Shown: positions 26,989 to 36,131 of the stretch, piece after piece
Numbering within the stretch: position 1 is the stretch's first letter
Layout of the letters: every line of letters begins with the position of its first letter
From: Streptomyces yatensis
GTDB lineage: Bacteria; Actinomycetota; Actinomycetes; Streptomycetales; Streptomycetaceae
Direction of reading: 5' to 3'
NCBI RefSeq assembly: GCF_018069625.1
Contig: NZ_CP072941.1
Span: 3,162,001-3,226,000 of the forward strand
Length of the DNA: 64,000 bases
Program-made: the position numbers and the translations under genes
Notes under the pieces: model-generated
What the model saw: the letters and a program-made list of their open reading frames with translations, nothing else
Told to the model about the DNA's origin: nothing
Database searches by the model: none

Positions 26989-27825
26989 TCAGCCCCGCTC
27001 GGGGCCCGTGGCCACCGGACGGCCGCCGTCCGAGGACCATTCGCTCCAGGAGCCGACGTACAGCGCCGCCGGTACGCCCGCGACGGCCAGCGCCAGGACC
27101 TGGTGCGCGGCCGAGACCCCGGAGCCGCAGTACACCCCGACCTCGGCGTCCTCGGTGGCACCCAGGGCCGCGAACCGCTCGGCCAGCCGGTCGGCGGGCA
27201 GGAAGTGACCGTCGGCGGTGACGTTCTCCACCGTGGGAGCGGAGACCGCGCCGGGGATGTGGCCGCCGACCGGGTCGATGGGCTCGACCTCGCCCCGGTA
27301 GCGCTCGGCCGCACGCGCGTCCAGCAGCACCCCGCGCCGCGCGAGCGCCGCCGCGTCGTCGGCCTCCAGCAGCGGCAGGGCCCCGGGCCGCGGGACGAAG
27401 TCGCCCTCGGGCCCGGCCGGTTCATCGGTGGACAGGGCGCCGCCGACCGCCGTCCAGGCGGGCAGACCTCCGTCGAGCACCCTGACGGACGGATGTCCCG
27501 CCCAGCGCAGCAGCCACCACGCGCGCGCCGCCGCCCACCCCTGTCCGCCGTCGTACGCCACTACGCGCCGGTCCTGACTTACCCCGGCCCGGCGCATCGC
27601 GGCCGCGAACGCGGAAAGATCGGGCAAGGGGTGGCGGCCGGTCTTTCCGGGCGGGGCCGCGAGCTCGGTGTCGAGATCGACGTAGACGGCACCCGGCAGA
27701 TGCCCCGCCTCGTATGCGGGGCGGCCGGGCGGCCCACCGAGCTGCCAGCGCACATCGAGCAGGAGCGGAGGCTGCTCCTCCGCCAGCTCACTCATGAGAT
27801 CGGATGCGGTGATGATGGCATGCAT
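26989..27825 (-). CDS. Two-domain sulfurtransferase (rhodanese)
   Basis: 278-residue thiosulfate/3-mercaptopyruvate sulfurtransferase. The N-terminal inactive rhodanese domain (LLDVRWQLGG... AYDGGQGWAAARAWWLLRWAG) precedes a C-terminal catalytic domain with active loop YCGSGVSAA; CGSGV is closer to mercaptopyruvate than to thiosulfate enzymes. The ATG at 27825 has AAGGATGG about 7-9 bases upstream; an ATG at 27834 is too close to the ribosome site. Divergent from the VOC protein gene. Confidence 0.92.
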   Translation of the reverse strand: MHAIITASDLMSELAEEQPPLLLDVRWQLGGPPGRPAYEAGHLPGAVYVDLDTELAAPPGKTGRHPLPDLSAFAAAMRRAGVSQDRRVVAYDGGQGWAAARAWWLLRWAGHPSVRVLDGGLPAWTAVGGALSTDEPAGPEGDFVPRPGALPLLEADDAAALARRGVLLDARAAERYRGEVEPIDPVGGHIPGAVSAPTVENVTADGHFLPADRLAERFAALGATEDAEVGVYCGSGVSAAHQVLALAVAGVPAALYVGSWSEWSSDGGRPVATGPERG

Positions 27826-28112
27826 AGGAACCATCCTTGCGTAGATATCTCTGCGTCGATTGGACCACCCGGTCACCCGGTGTACGGCTGGGTGACACCA
27901 GAGCGCAATGAAGCCGAAACGGACGTGCGGTAGCAATTCAGACATTCTGCTGCGGGGCACGACGAATTGCGGTTCCGCCAGGGCGCCATGTGCGACAGGT
28001 GGTGAAAACATCGGTCGGGCCCCCCGCATCAGCACCTCCGCACGACCGCCCCGCGCCGCCGACCGGCCCGGGGCCGCATGTCCACCACGATGGTCCGAGG
28101 AGAGAATGACGT

Positions 28113-28886
28113 ATGACCGAGGCAGCGACTCGGCGCACACCGGGCACGCCCTGCTGGACGAGTCTGATGGTGCACAGCCTTGCCGCGACACAGGACTTCT
28201 ACCACTCCCTGTTCGGCTGGGAGTTCACACCGGGCCCACAGCAGCTCGGCGCGTATGTCCGCGCGGTCCAGGCCGGCCGGCCCGTCGCCGGGTTGAGCGA
28301 GCTGCCTCCCGAACGCCATTTGCCCGTGGCCTGGACGACCTATCTGGCGTCCGACGACGCCGATGAGACCGCCGAGATGATCCGCGCCTGCGGCGGCACC
28401 GTGGCGGTGGGCCCGCTGGACGCCGACGAGGCCGGCCGGATGCTGATCGCCGCCGACCCCGAGGGCGCGGTGTTCGGGGTGTGGCAGGAGTCCACGTACG
28501 CGGCGGAGGAGACCGGGGCGCCGGGCACCCCGGTCTGGCACGAGTTGCTGACCCGTGAGGGCACCGGGGTCCACAAGTTCTACCGGATGGTCTTCGGCTA
28601 CCAGGCGGAGACGGCGGCCGGGGAGGAGCCGGGCTGCCGCACCCTGCACCTGGACGGCCGGCCGGTCTGCGCGATCCAGAGCGTGGGCGATGCCCTGCCC
28701 CGCGACCGGGGCCCGTACTGGATGACGCACTTCGCGGTGGAGGACGTGGACGACACGGTGCGCCGGGTGACCGAGCTGGGCGGCCAGGTGGTGCGGCCGC
28801 CGTCGCGAGGAGCCACCGGCCACCGGGCCACGGTGCGGGACCCGGAAGGGGCCGCCTTCACCGTCGTACGGCGCGCCGAGGGATAG
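28113..28886 (+). CDS. VOC (glyoxalase/dioxygenase fold) family protein
   Basis: 257 residues made of two tandem VOC modules (about 10-125 and 135-255), each beginning with a pattern like PCWTSLMVHSL-ATQDFYHSLFGWEF and PVWHELLTREGTGVHKFYRMVFGY. This matches the actinobacterial hydroxylase-like VOC proteins. Metal ligands are not obvious, so enzyme versus binding protein is open. The ATG at 28113 is preceded by GGAGAGA. Confidence 0.88.
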   Translation: MTEAATRRTPGTPCWTSLMVHSLAATQDFYHSLFGWEFTPGPQQLGAYVRAVQAGRPVAGLSELPPERHLPVAWTTYLASDDADETAEMIRACGGTVAVGPLDADEAGRMLIAADPEGAVFGVWQESTYAAEETGAPGTPVWHELLTREGTGVHKFYRMVFGYQAETAAGEEPGCRTLHLDGRPVCAIQSVGDALPRDRGPYWMTHFAVEDVDDTVRRVTELGGQVVRPPSRGATGHRATVRDPEGAAFTVVRRAEG

Positions 28887-28941
28887 GCGGGAGCGCCGGC
28901 CGGAGGGCCGGGGGCCGAGGGGCCAATCCACGGGACGCCCC

Positions 28942-29586
28942 TCAGTCGACGGGCAGCACATCCGGCGACAGGGCGGCGACGCGCGCTCCGGCGGCCGTCA
29001 TCCGGCGCCGGTGGTGGCGTCGGCACAGCACCTCGTAACCGACCTCGCTCTCCGGCCGGTTGACGTCGCCCACGACGACCTGGGCGCCCTCGACGACCAT
29101 CTCGCCGCCGACGGTACGGGCGTTGTGCGTCGCCCGGGCGCCGCACCAGCACAGCGCCTCCACCTGCAGCACCTCCACCCGGTCGGCGAGCTCCACCAGG
29201 CGCTGGGAGCCGGGGAAGAGCTTGCTGCGGAAGTCGGTGGTGATGCCGAAGGCGAAGACGTCCAGCTCCAGATCGTCGACCACCCGCGCGAGTTGGTCGA
29301 TCTGGGGCGGGGTCAGGAACTGCGCCTCGTCCACGATGACGTAGTCGACCCGGCCCCCGGCGGTCAGCGCCTGGACCACATGGTCGTAGAAGTCCAGGTC
29401 GTCGGCGACCTCGACCGCCTCGGTGGCCAGCCCCAGCCGTGAGGAGAGCTTGCCCTCGCCCGCCCGGTCGTCCCGGGTGTAGATCATCCCCTGGAGCCCT
29501 CGCGCCGAGCGGTTGTGCTGGATCTGCAGAGCGAGGGTGCTCTTTCCGCAGTCCATCGTTCCGGAAAAGAACACCAGCTCGGGCAT
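28942..29586 (-). CDS. tdk: Thymidine kinase
   Basis: Type II thymidine kinase, 214 residues: ATP + thymidine to dTMP + ADP in pyrimidine salvage. The P-loop is SGTMDCGKST (8-17); the catalytic Glu is E86 in VDEAQFL; a zinc site is formed by CWC near residue 145 and LCRRHH near the C-terminus. Forty-three bases separate it from the upstream phosphodiesterase gene on the same strand, so co-transcription is plausible. Confidence 0.95.
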   Translation of the reverse strand: MPELVFFSGTMDCGKSTLALQIQHNRSARGLQGMIYTRDDRAGEGKLSSRLGLATEAVEVADDLDFYDHVVQALTAGGRVDYVIVDEAQFLTPPQIDQLARVVDDLELDVFAFGITTDFRSKLFPGSQRLVELADRVEVLQVEALCWCGARATHNARTVGGEMVVEGAQVVVGDVNRPESEVGYEVLCRRHHRRRMTAAGARVAALSPDVLPVD

Positions 29587-29629
29587 GGGGAGGCGGAGCC
29601 TTTCGTAGGGCGGGGGTGAACGGGGTTGC

Positions 29630-30871
29630 TCAGGAGCGTACTTCGAGGAGCGGCACCAGCTGCTCCACGGGGGTCATCGAACCGTGCAGCCCGACCATGG
29701 CGGACTCCTTCGGCTCGGTGTGCGAGGCGACGATCGCGACGTCGTCGCGGGCGGCGGCCACGATGTCGCCGATCCGCGGGTAGACCCGGTCGTCGACGCC
29801 CTTGTCGCCGCCGTCGGCACCGCCGGGCCCGCCGAACCAGCCCGCCTCGATGGCCTCGTCACGACCGGCCACCCACATCCGCTCCCCCAGCACCTCGCGC
29901 CAGACGGCCAGCACATCGCCCGCGGCGCCGGGCACGGCGTACACATGGCGGGCGCGGCCCTCGCCGCCCAGCAGCGAGACGCCCGCGCGCAGCTCCCAGT
30001 CCTCGTCGAAGTCGATGCGCGACTCCGGGTCGAAGGGGATGTCGATCATGCCGTGGTCGGCGGTGACATAGAGCGCCGAGCGGGGCGGGAGCTGTTCGGC
30101 GAGGCGCTGGGCGAGCCCGTCGACATAGCGGAGCTGATCACGCCACTCGGGCGAGTCCACACCGAAGCGGTGCCCCTTGCCGTCCACCTCGCTGTAGTAC
30201 GTGTAGACGAGCGAGCGGCCCGCGGCGCCGAGTTGCTCGGCCGCGAGGTCCATCCGGTCCTCACCGGTGAGCCGCCCGTGGAAGGTGCCGCCGCTCAGCG
30301 CGATCTTGGTGAGCGGGGTCTCGGCGAAGGTCGGCGCGGAGACCTGGCAGGTGTGCACCCCCGCGGCGTCGGCGAGCTGGAAGACGGTCGGATACGGCTG
30401 CCAGGCGTGCGGATCGGTCCAGGGCTGCCAGCGCAGCTGGTTCATCAGCTGGCCGGTGGCGGGGTCCCGCACCGTATAGCCGGGCAGGCCGTGGGCTCCG
30501 GGCGGCAGTCCGGTGCCCACCGAGGCGAGCGAGGTCGCGGTGGTGGACGGGAAGCCCGCGGTGAGCGGCTGCCCTGAGCCGCCCAGCGAACTGGGCAGCA
30601 GCGAGGTCAGGAAGGGCGCCTCGCCGGGGTGGGCGCGCAGCAGCTCCCAGCCGAGGCCGTCGACAAGGAAGACGCAGACGCGGTCGGCGGGCGCGAGTGC
30701 CAGGCCGGAGGAGAGCCCGGGGACCTCCTGGCCCGCGGCGACGGCGGGCAGCAGATCGGCGAGCGAGCCGGTGCCGTACTTCGGCAGCGGGGCGGAGCGC
30801 GGGTCGAGCGGGGTGGGCTCGGGCCAGAGGGAGGCGGCGGAGGGCGGCGGGCCGGTGGTGGAGCCGGACAT
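29630..30871 (-). CDS. Alkaline-phosphatase-superfamily phosphodiesterase (NPP-like)
   Basis: 413 residues. Metal and nucleophile motifs of nucleotide pyrophosphatases/phosphodiesterases are visible: VFLVDGLGW (first Asp), FPSTTATSLAS with the nucleophilic Thr, YYSEVDGKGHRFG, TADHGMIDIP and the final GLHGSMTP. No clear signal peptide, so it may be cytoplasmic. The start overlaps the DUF5998 stop by 1 base (TGATG). Substrate unassigned. Confidence 0.9.
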   Translation of the reverse strand: MSGSTTGPPPSAASLWPEPTPLDPRSAPLPKYGTGSLADLLPAVAAGQEVPGLSSGLALAPADRVCVFLVDGLGWELLRAHPGEAPFLTSLLPSSLGGSGQPLTAGFPSTTATSLASVGTGLPPGAHGLPGYTVRDPATGQLMNQLRWQPWTDPHAWQPYPTVFQLADAAGVHTCQVSAPTFAETPLTKIALSGGTFHGRLTGEDRMDLAAEQLGAAGRSLVYTYYSEVDGKGHRFGVDSPEWRDQLRYVDGLAQRLAEQLPPRSALYVTADHGMIDIPFDPESRIDFDEDWELRAGVSLLGGEGRARHVYAVPGAAGDVLAVWREVLGERMWVAGRDEAIEAGWFGGPGGADGGDKGVDDRVYPRIGDIVAAARDDVAIVASHTEPKESAMVGLHGSMTPVEQLVPLLEVRS

Positions 30872-31467
30872 CAGCGGCCGGCGTCCGGCGTGGCCGCGGT
30901 GGCCTCGGAGAGCGCCTGGGCGAAGGCGAGCGTCTGGCGGACGGTGTCGGGGCCGTCCCCCGCCTCGCTGACGCGCAGGCTGAGGTCGTCGGCGGTGGAG
31001 GAGCCGGTGTAGCCGTGGTCGGCCTCGCAGTTGGGGTCGCCGCAGGCGGCGGGCTCCAGGTCGAGGCGGCTGACGGCCCCCCAGCCGATGGTCAGCACGA
31101 CCTCGCGGGGCAGTGTGCCCGGTGTGTACGACTCGGGGTTGGCGACGACCCGGCTGAGCACGACCGAGGAGATCCGCTGGAGCTTCACCGACTCGGTGGA
31201 GGTGGTGGCGTACGGCGACGGGGAGGTGCCGTCCGCGGCCTGCTCGTCGGTGTGGCTGACGATGAAGCGGTTGCCGGTGAGGACCAGCACCGTGACATGG
31301 CGGCGGACCTCGTTGGCGTCGAAGGTGGTCTCCTGGTGGACCAGGTACGACACGATGGGCTCACCGCCCACGGCGGCCTCCACCGCTTCGGCCACGAGTG
31401 CCGGGTAATAGCCGCTGCGCTCGATCGCCGCGCGCAGCCCCTGGGTCGTCGTACCGGTCTTCGCCAT
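30871..31467 (-). CDS. DUF5998 family protein
   Basis: 198 residues from MAKTGTTTQGLRAAIERSGYYP at 31467. The family pattern includes SYLVHQETTFDANEVRRHVTVLVLTGNRFIV-like and a Cys-containing loop CGDPNCEADHGYTG. Function unknown, actinobacterial only. Linked by a 1-base stop/start overlap to the phosphodiesterase gene and probably transcribed after the large acetyltransferase gene further right, which ends 62 bases beyond this start. Confidence 0.85.
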   Translation of the reverse strand: MAKTGTTTQGLRAAIERSGYYPALVAEAVEAAVGGEPIVSYLVHQETTFDANEVRRHVTVLVLTGNRFIVSHTDEQAADGTSPSPYATTSTESVKLQRISSVVLSRVVANPESYTPGTLPREVVLTIGWGAVSRLDLEPAACGDPNCEADHGYTGSSTADDLSLRVSEAGDGPDTVRQTLAFAQALSEATAATPDAGR

Positions 31468-31529
31468 GTGCACCATCCTACGGGGCCGCGCCGACACCGG
31501 CGCCGGTGCCCGCCAAGGCGCCGGGGGGC

Positions 31530-34472
31530 TCAGTAGGCGGGCATATGGCGGGGACCCAGGTCGGTGCGCGGGGGCGGCGGGGCGAGTCGCGCCGAGGCGC
31601 CGAGCACGGAGAGGCCCTGCTGGGCGACGACGACGGGTTCGAGATCGACGGCGACCATCTCGGGATGGTCGTCCACCAGGCGGGACACCCGCAGCACCAG
31701 CTCCTCCAGGGCCGCGGTGTCCACCGGCTTGGAGCCGCGCCAGCCGAACAGCAGGGGCGCGGTCCGGATGGACCGGATCAGCTCCGCGGCGTCCCGGCCG
31801 GTGACCGGGACGAGGCCGTGGGCGGTGTCGCCGAGCAGTTCGGAGGGGGCCCCGGCGAGCCCGAAGGAGAGCACGGCCCCGGCGGCGGGGTCGATGGCGG
31901 CCCGTACGACGGTGTCCACGCCGCGGGGCGCCATCCGCTGCACGACCAGCCCCAGTTCCTCGGGCCGGCCCAGGTAGTCGGTCAACTCGGCGTAGGCCCG
32001 GCGCAGTTCCGTCTCGCTGCCCAGCTCAAGACGTACCCCGCCCAGGTCGGCGCGGTGGCGCAGATGGGCGGCGGTGGGCTTGAGCGCGACCGGGAAGCCG
32101 AGCCGCTCGGCGGCCCGCACGGCGGCGTCGGGGTCGGGCGCGGGGAGGGCGGGCAGCACGCTGACGCCGTAGCGGGCCAGGAGGCGCTGGGTGTCGGCGG
32201 CGGACAGCTCGACGCCGAGGCCCGCGTCGTCGGCGGGCCCGAGGCCCGCGCCGTCGGCCTTACCGTCGCCGGGCCCGCCTCTTGTGGCTTCGCGCTTGCC
32301 GTCGCCGGTCCCGCCGCCCGTGCCGTCGGCCGGAGTGCCGTCGGCCGGAGTGCCGTCGCCCGGGGTGCCGTCGGCCGGGGCGAGCAGCACCTGGATGTCG
32401 GCGGCCGCACCCGCCTCGTCGATGTCGTCGTACTCGGGGACCCGCCCGGGCTCGGCGGCCTCCTGCCGCCAGCGCGCGTACCGCACGGCCTCGGCGAGCG
32501 CGCGCACGGCCCGCTCGGCGGCGGGATAGGCGGGGATCCGGCGGGTGCCCGGGGCGGGCTCACCGCCGGTGCCGGCCAGGGCCTCCGCGAGCTCCTGGAT
32601 CTCCAGGTGGACCACGGCCACCGGCTTGGCCGGACCGGGCCCGGAAGCGTGGGCCGCCTCCCTCACGGCCGTCGCGAGGGCCTCCGCGCTGCCCTCGCCG
32701 TCCCCGGTGCCCGCGTTTCCGTCGCCGACCGAGGGGATGGCGGTGACGACGACGGCGTCGCAGGCGTCGTCGGTAAGGGCCTCGGCCAGGGCGCGCCGGA
32801 AGTCGTCCGGGGCGGCGGCCGTGGTCAGGTCGCGGGGCGGCAGCGGGCGGAGCCCCTCGGTCAGGCAGGCGTCGTAGGTGATCAGGCCGAGCGACTCGGA
32901 GTTGCCGAGGATGGCGACGCGCGGACCGGCGGGCAGCGGCTGGGAGGCGAGCAGCACCCCGGTGTCGGCGAGTTCGGTGACGGTGTCGACCCGGATGACG
33001 CCCGCCTGCCGCAGCAGATCGGAGACGGTGGCGTCCGGGATCTGGGTGGTGGGCACGGCATGGCCGGTGGGGGCGCTGCCGGTGTGGCGGGCGCCCTTGA
33101 CGACGACCACCGGCTTGACGGCGGCGGTGCGCCGGGCGAGCCGGGTGAACTTGCGGGGGTTGCCGATCGACTCCAGGTACATGAGGACGACGTCGGTGCG
33201 CGGATCGTCGTACCAGTACTGGAGGAGGTCGTTGCCCGAGACGTCGGCGCGGTTCCCGGCGGATACGAAGGTCGATATCCCCGCGATCCCGGCGAGGCTC
33301 GCCAGCCCGGCGCCGCGCCGGTGCAGCCCGGACAGCAGCGCGATGCCGATCGCCCCGGACTGGGTGAACAGGCCCAGCCGGCCGGGGTTGGGCAGCTGCG
33401 GGGACAGCGAGGCGTTCAGCCGGACGCCCTCGGCGGTGTTGCTGATGCCGAAGGCGTTGGGGCCGATGACGCGCATGCCGTAGGACCGGGCCTGGCGGAC
33501 GAGGTCGCGCTGCCGGTCGCGGCCCTCGCTCCCGCTCTCGGCGTATCCGGCGGAGAGCACGACGAGGCCCTGGACGCCGTGTTCGCCGCATTCGGCCACG
33601 ACGGCGGGCACCCGCTCGGCGGGGACGGCGACGACGGCCAGGTCCACGGGCTCCTCTATGGCGCGCAGCGAGCGGTGGGCCGGGACGCCCTCGGGCGCGA
33701 GATGCGCCATGTCGTCGGGGAAGGCGTGGTTGACGGCGTGGACGCGCCCCGTGAAGCCGCCGTCCAGGAGGTTGCGCAGCACGGTGCGGCCGACGCCGCC
33801 GGGCGTGCGGCTGGTGCCGATGACGGCGACGGAGCCGGGCGCGAGCAGCCGCTGGACGGAGCGGGCCTCGGCCCGCTGCTCGCGGGCGCGCATGACGGCC
33901 AGGGAGCGGTCGGTGGGTTCGAGGTCGAATTCGAGGCGGACGACGCCGTCCTCGAAGCTGCGCTTCTGGGTGTAGCCCGCGTCCGTGAACACCTTGATCA
34001 TCTTGGTGTTGGCGGGCAGCACCTCGGCGGCGAACCGGCGGATGTCCCGCTCGCGCGCGACCGCGGCGATGTGTTCGAGGAGCGCGGAGGCCACTCCGCG
34101 GCCCTGGTGGGCGTCCTGGACGAGGAAGGCGACCTCGGCCTCGTCGGCGGGGGCCGCGGCCGGCATCCCCCGTCCGTCGATGCGGTCGTAGCGCACGGTG
34201 GCGATGAACTCATCCCCCACGATGGCCGCCAGGCCCACCCGGTCGACGTAGTCGTGGTGGGTGAAGCGGTGGACGTCGCGGTCGGACAGGCGGGGGTAGG
34301 GCGCGAAGAAGCGGTAGTACTTCGACTCGTCCGACACCCGTTCGTAGAAGCTGACCAGCCGCTGGGCGTCATCAGGGGTGATGGGACGGATCTGGGCCGT
34401 GCCGCCGTCCCGGAGCACCACATCGGCTTCCCAGTGGGTCGGGTAGGCGTGATGGTCCGACGGGCTCCGCAT
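31530..34472 (-). CDS. Bifunctional GNAT acetyltransferase / ADP-forming acyl-CoA synthetase-like protein
   Basis: 980 residues from the ATG at 34472 (MRSPSDHHAYPTHWEADVVL). An N-terminal GNAT domain (~20-190, with HQGRGVASALLEH as acetyl-CoA loop) is followed by CoA-binding (SVAVIGTSRTPGGVGR), succinyl-CoA-ligase-like domains (FTQSGAIGIAL) and a C-terminal ATP-grasp domain. This is the Pat/Pka-type protein lysine acetyltransferase architecture, though with GNAT first, as in actinobacteria. The usual SHTGALAG loop is changed to a GHAVPTTQ-type sequence, so synthetase activity is doubtful. A Gly/Asp/Thr-rich linker (~690-745) is encoded by short tandem repeats. Confidence 0.9.
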   Translation of the reverse strand: MRSPSDHHAYPTHWEADVVLRDGGTAQIRPITPDDAQRLVSFYERVSDESKYYRFFAPYPRLSDRDVHRFTHHDYVDRVGLAAIVGDEFIATVRYDRIDGRGMPAAAPADEAEVAFLVQDAHQGRGVASALLEHIAAVARERDIRRFAAEVLPANTKMIKVFTDAGYTQKRSFEDGVVRLEFDLEPTDRSLAVMRAREQRAEARSVQRLLAPGSVAVIGTSRTPGGVGRTVLRNLLDGGFTGRVHAVNHAFPDDMAHLAPEGVPAHRSLRAIEEPVDLAVVAVPAERVPAVVAECGEHGVQGLVVLSAGYAESGSEGRDRQRDLVRQARSYGMRVIGPNAFGISNTAEGVRLNASLSPQLPNPGRLGLFTQSGAIGIALLSGLHRRGAGLASLAGIAGISTFVSAGNRADVSGNDLLQYWYDDPRTDVVLMYLESIGNPRKFTRLARRTAAVKPVVVVKGARHTGSAPTGHAVPTTQIPDATVSDLLRQAGVIRVDTVTELADTGVLLASQPLPAGPRVAILGNSESLGLITYDACLTEGLRPLPPRDLTTAAAPDDFRRALAEALTDDACDAVVVTAIPSVGDGNAGTGDGEGSAEALATAVREAAHASGPGPAKPVAVVHLEIQELAEALAGTGGEPAPGTRRIPAYPAAERAVRALAEAVRYARWRQEAAEPGRVPEYDDIDEAGAAADIQVLLAPADGTPGDGTPADGTPADGTGGGTGDGKREATRGGPGDGKADGAGLGPADDAGLGVELSAADTQRLLARYGVSVLPALPAPDPDAAVRAAERLGFPVALKPTAAHLRHRADLGGVRLELGSETELRRAYAELTDYLGRPEELGLVVQRMAPRGVDTVVRAAIDPAAGAVLSFGLAGAPSELLGDTAHGLVPVTGRDAAELIRSIRTAPLLFGWRGSKPVDTAALEELVLRVSRLVDDHPEMVAVDLEPVVVAQQGLSVLGASARLAPPPPRTDLGPRHMPAY
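32327..32383. repeat. 15-bp tandem repeat inside the acetyltransferase linker
   Basis: About four copies of a 15-base unit (GTCGGCCGGAGTGCC type) encode the repeated peptide DGTPA/DGTPG in the protein linker. The unit is a multiple of three, so length changes keep the frame. Confidence 0.7.
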
Positions 34473-34612
34473 GGGGCCCAGGGTACGGGCCCACCCGGTC
34501 CGGATGGTGGACACCCTTGCGTCGGGGCCGAGTGTCGGGGGAAGGTCCGTATCGGGCCAGTCCGGGCATGCCCGGGCTCACTCGGACATCGACCGGGTGA
34601 ATCCGGACACCG

Positions 34613-34634
34613 TATGATTTTGGTCTAGACAACA
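34613..34634 (+). promoter_or_regulatory. DasR-type dre operator and -10 element of ptsH
   Basis: TTTGGTCTAGACAACA (34619-34634) matches the dre consensus ANTGGTCTAGACCANT with the full GTCTAGAC core. It starts directly after a -10-like TATGAT (34613-34618), so a bound repressor would cover the start point. DasR control of ptsH by GlcNAc-6P is established in S. coelicolor. Confidence 0.85.
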
Positions 34635-34662
34635 GCACCCGTCACACCTGAAGGGCAACACC

Positions 34663-34944
34663 ATGGCTGAGCGCCGCGTCACCATCGGCTGGGCCGAGGG
34701 CCTGCACGCCCGCCCTGCGTCGATCTTCGTCCGGGCGGCCACCGCCGCCGGCGTCCCCATCACGATCGCCAAGGGCGACGGCACCCCGGTCAACGCCGCC
34801 TCCATGCTGGCCGTGCTGGGCCTGGGCGCCCAGGGCGGCGAGGAGGTCGTCCTCGCCTCCGACGCGGACGATGCCGAGGTCGCGCTCGACCGGCTGGCGA
34901 AGCTGGTGGCGGAGGGCCTCGAGGAGCTTCCCGAGACCGTCTGA
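34663..34944 (+). CDS. ptsH: Phosphocarrier protein HPr
   Basis: 93-residue HPr, carrying phosphate from enzyme I to sugar-specific EII proteins of the PTS. His15 in GLHARPAS is the phosphorylation site; Ser47 (NAASMLAV) is the position of the regulatory Ser in Firmicutes. Start ATG at 34663 with GAAGGG upstream. Monocistronic with its own operator and a strong terminator; no other PTS gene is nearby. Confidence 0.97.
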   Translation: MAERRVTIGWAEGLHARPASIFVRAATAAGVPITIAKGDGTPVNAASMLAVLGLGAQGGEEVVLASDADDAEVALDRLAKLVAEGLEELPETV

Positions 34945-35006
34945 TCCACCGCCCGATTCACCGGTGATTCCTGAGTGATTCCCGTGTGATTCAAGGGTTC
35001 GGCACG

Positions 35007-35050
35007 GCGGGGCCGCGGTGACCATTACGGCCACCGCGGCCCCGCTGTTT
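35007..35050 (+). terminator. Intrinsic terminator of ptsH
   Basis: 14-bp perfect arms (35007-35020 GCGGGGCCGCGGTG, 35032-35045) with an 11-base loop, followed by TGTTTTT. Located 62 bases past the ptsH stop. Confidence 0.9.
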
Positions 35051-35139
35051 TTCCGTTTCCATCCGGACTCGGCGGACCGGGAACCGGGCGCCGCGAAACA
35101 AACGCGGAGAATTCCCGAGCCTTGTCTACGGGATCGCTG

Positions 35140-35919
35140 TTAATTCCGGCCGCTCGCCGTGTTTACGGAATGTTTCGAAGCCCTCACCGGGATGGGGCGG
35201 CGCGACCGGTATTCCGCCAGCGCGCGCTCGGTGTGCGCGGCGGCGAGCGCCCGCGCCCGGTCGGCGTCGCCGCGCGCCACCGCGTCCACCAGCGCACCGT
35301 GCTCCGCCCAGGTCTCCACGGCCCGCGCGGCCGGGTCGGGGGCCGGGTCGGGGCGCCGGACGCCCCCGGGCGGTGCGGGCTGCGGCGCGGGGGCGGCCGC
35401 GTACACCCACGCGGTCTTGCGGCGGAGCTGGACGAGCATCGCGGCCAGGCTCGGGCTGCCGGACGCCTGGGCGAGCGTCTCGTGGAACCAGTCACCCAGC
35501 GGCCGCAGCTCGCCGAGACGGCCGTGCCCGGCCCGCTCCCGGCCGAGCCGGACCAGCCCGCGCAGTACCTTCAGATGGGCCTCGGTGCGGCGCTGTGCGG
35601 CCCGCGCGGCGCCCAGCGGCTCCAGCAGCGCCCGGATGTCCAGCAGATCGGCCGCCTCGCGCTCGGAGGGCTGGGCGACGCAGGCCCCCGCGTGCCGCCG
35701 GGTCGTCACGAAGCCCTCGGACTCCAGGGTGCGCAGGGCCTCGCGGACCGGCACCCGCGAGACGCCGTAACGCCGGGCGAGAAGTTCCTCGGTGAGCCGG
35801 CTGCCGGGCCGATAGGTGCCGGAGACGATGTCGTCGCGAATCGCCGTGCACACCGCATGCGCCGAAATCCGGCGACCGCCCTGGACCGCGGTCGTATCCC
35901 CGCTCACTTCCGGTCCCAC
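35140..35919 (-). CDS. GntR-family transcriptional regulator (FadR/FCD type)
   Basis: 259 residues from a GTG at 35919, preceded by GGCGGAGG 9 bases upstream. The N-terminal winged helix (about 15-85) contains LTEELLARRYGVSRVPVREALRTLESEGFV; the C-terminal domain is helical and FCD-like with DWFHETLAQASGSP. A Pro/Ala insertion (about 175-200) interrupts the ligand domain. Effector and targets are unknown; neighbouring ptsH and the M23 peptidase are not obvious targets. Confidence 0.88.
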   Translation of the reverse strand: MGPEVSGDTTAVQGGRRISAHAVCTAIRDDIVSGTYRPGSRLTEELLARRYGVSRVPVREALRTLESEGFVTTRRHAGACVAQPSEREAADLLDIRALLEPLGAARAAQRRTEAHLKVLRGLVRLGRERAGHGRLGELRPLGDWFHETLAQASGSPSLAAMLVQLRRKTAWVYAAAPAPQPAPPGGVRRPDPAPDPAARAVETWAEHGALVDAVARGDADRARALAAAHTERALAEYRSRRPIPVRASKHSVNTASGRN

Positions 35920-36057
35920 ATTGTCGAACCTCCGCCTTAATGCCCGCGAAACGCATCCATGGAACGCGCGTTGAACGACTCTATTCCCATCGGACGTCTT
36001 TTCCGATGGCGGAGTGCATTTCATGGATATTTTTTGGCCGGCGGGCGGCGGCACGCC

Positions 36058-36086
36058 GAAGGCCCCGTCCGGTGGACGGGGCCTTC
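36058..36086 (-). terminator. Intrinsic terminator after the M23 peptidase gene
   Basis: 13-bp perfect arms (36058-36070, 36074-36086; GAAGGCCCCGTCC and complement) with a 3-base loop, 46 bases past the stop at 36132. Confidence 0.8.
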
Positions 36087-36131
36087 TCGGAAGTCTCGCG
36101 GGACCGCGGGTGTGCGCCCAGCCTCGCGGGG

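Noticed and set aside
31398..34628. Over 1000-codon open frame on the + strand opposite the acetyltransferase gene
   Set aside because: Product is a Gly/Val/His-rich shadow without domains; the minus-strand gene has clear GNAT and synthetase motifs.
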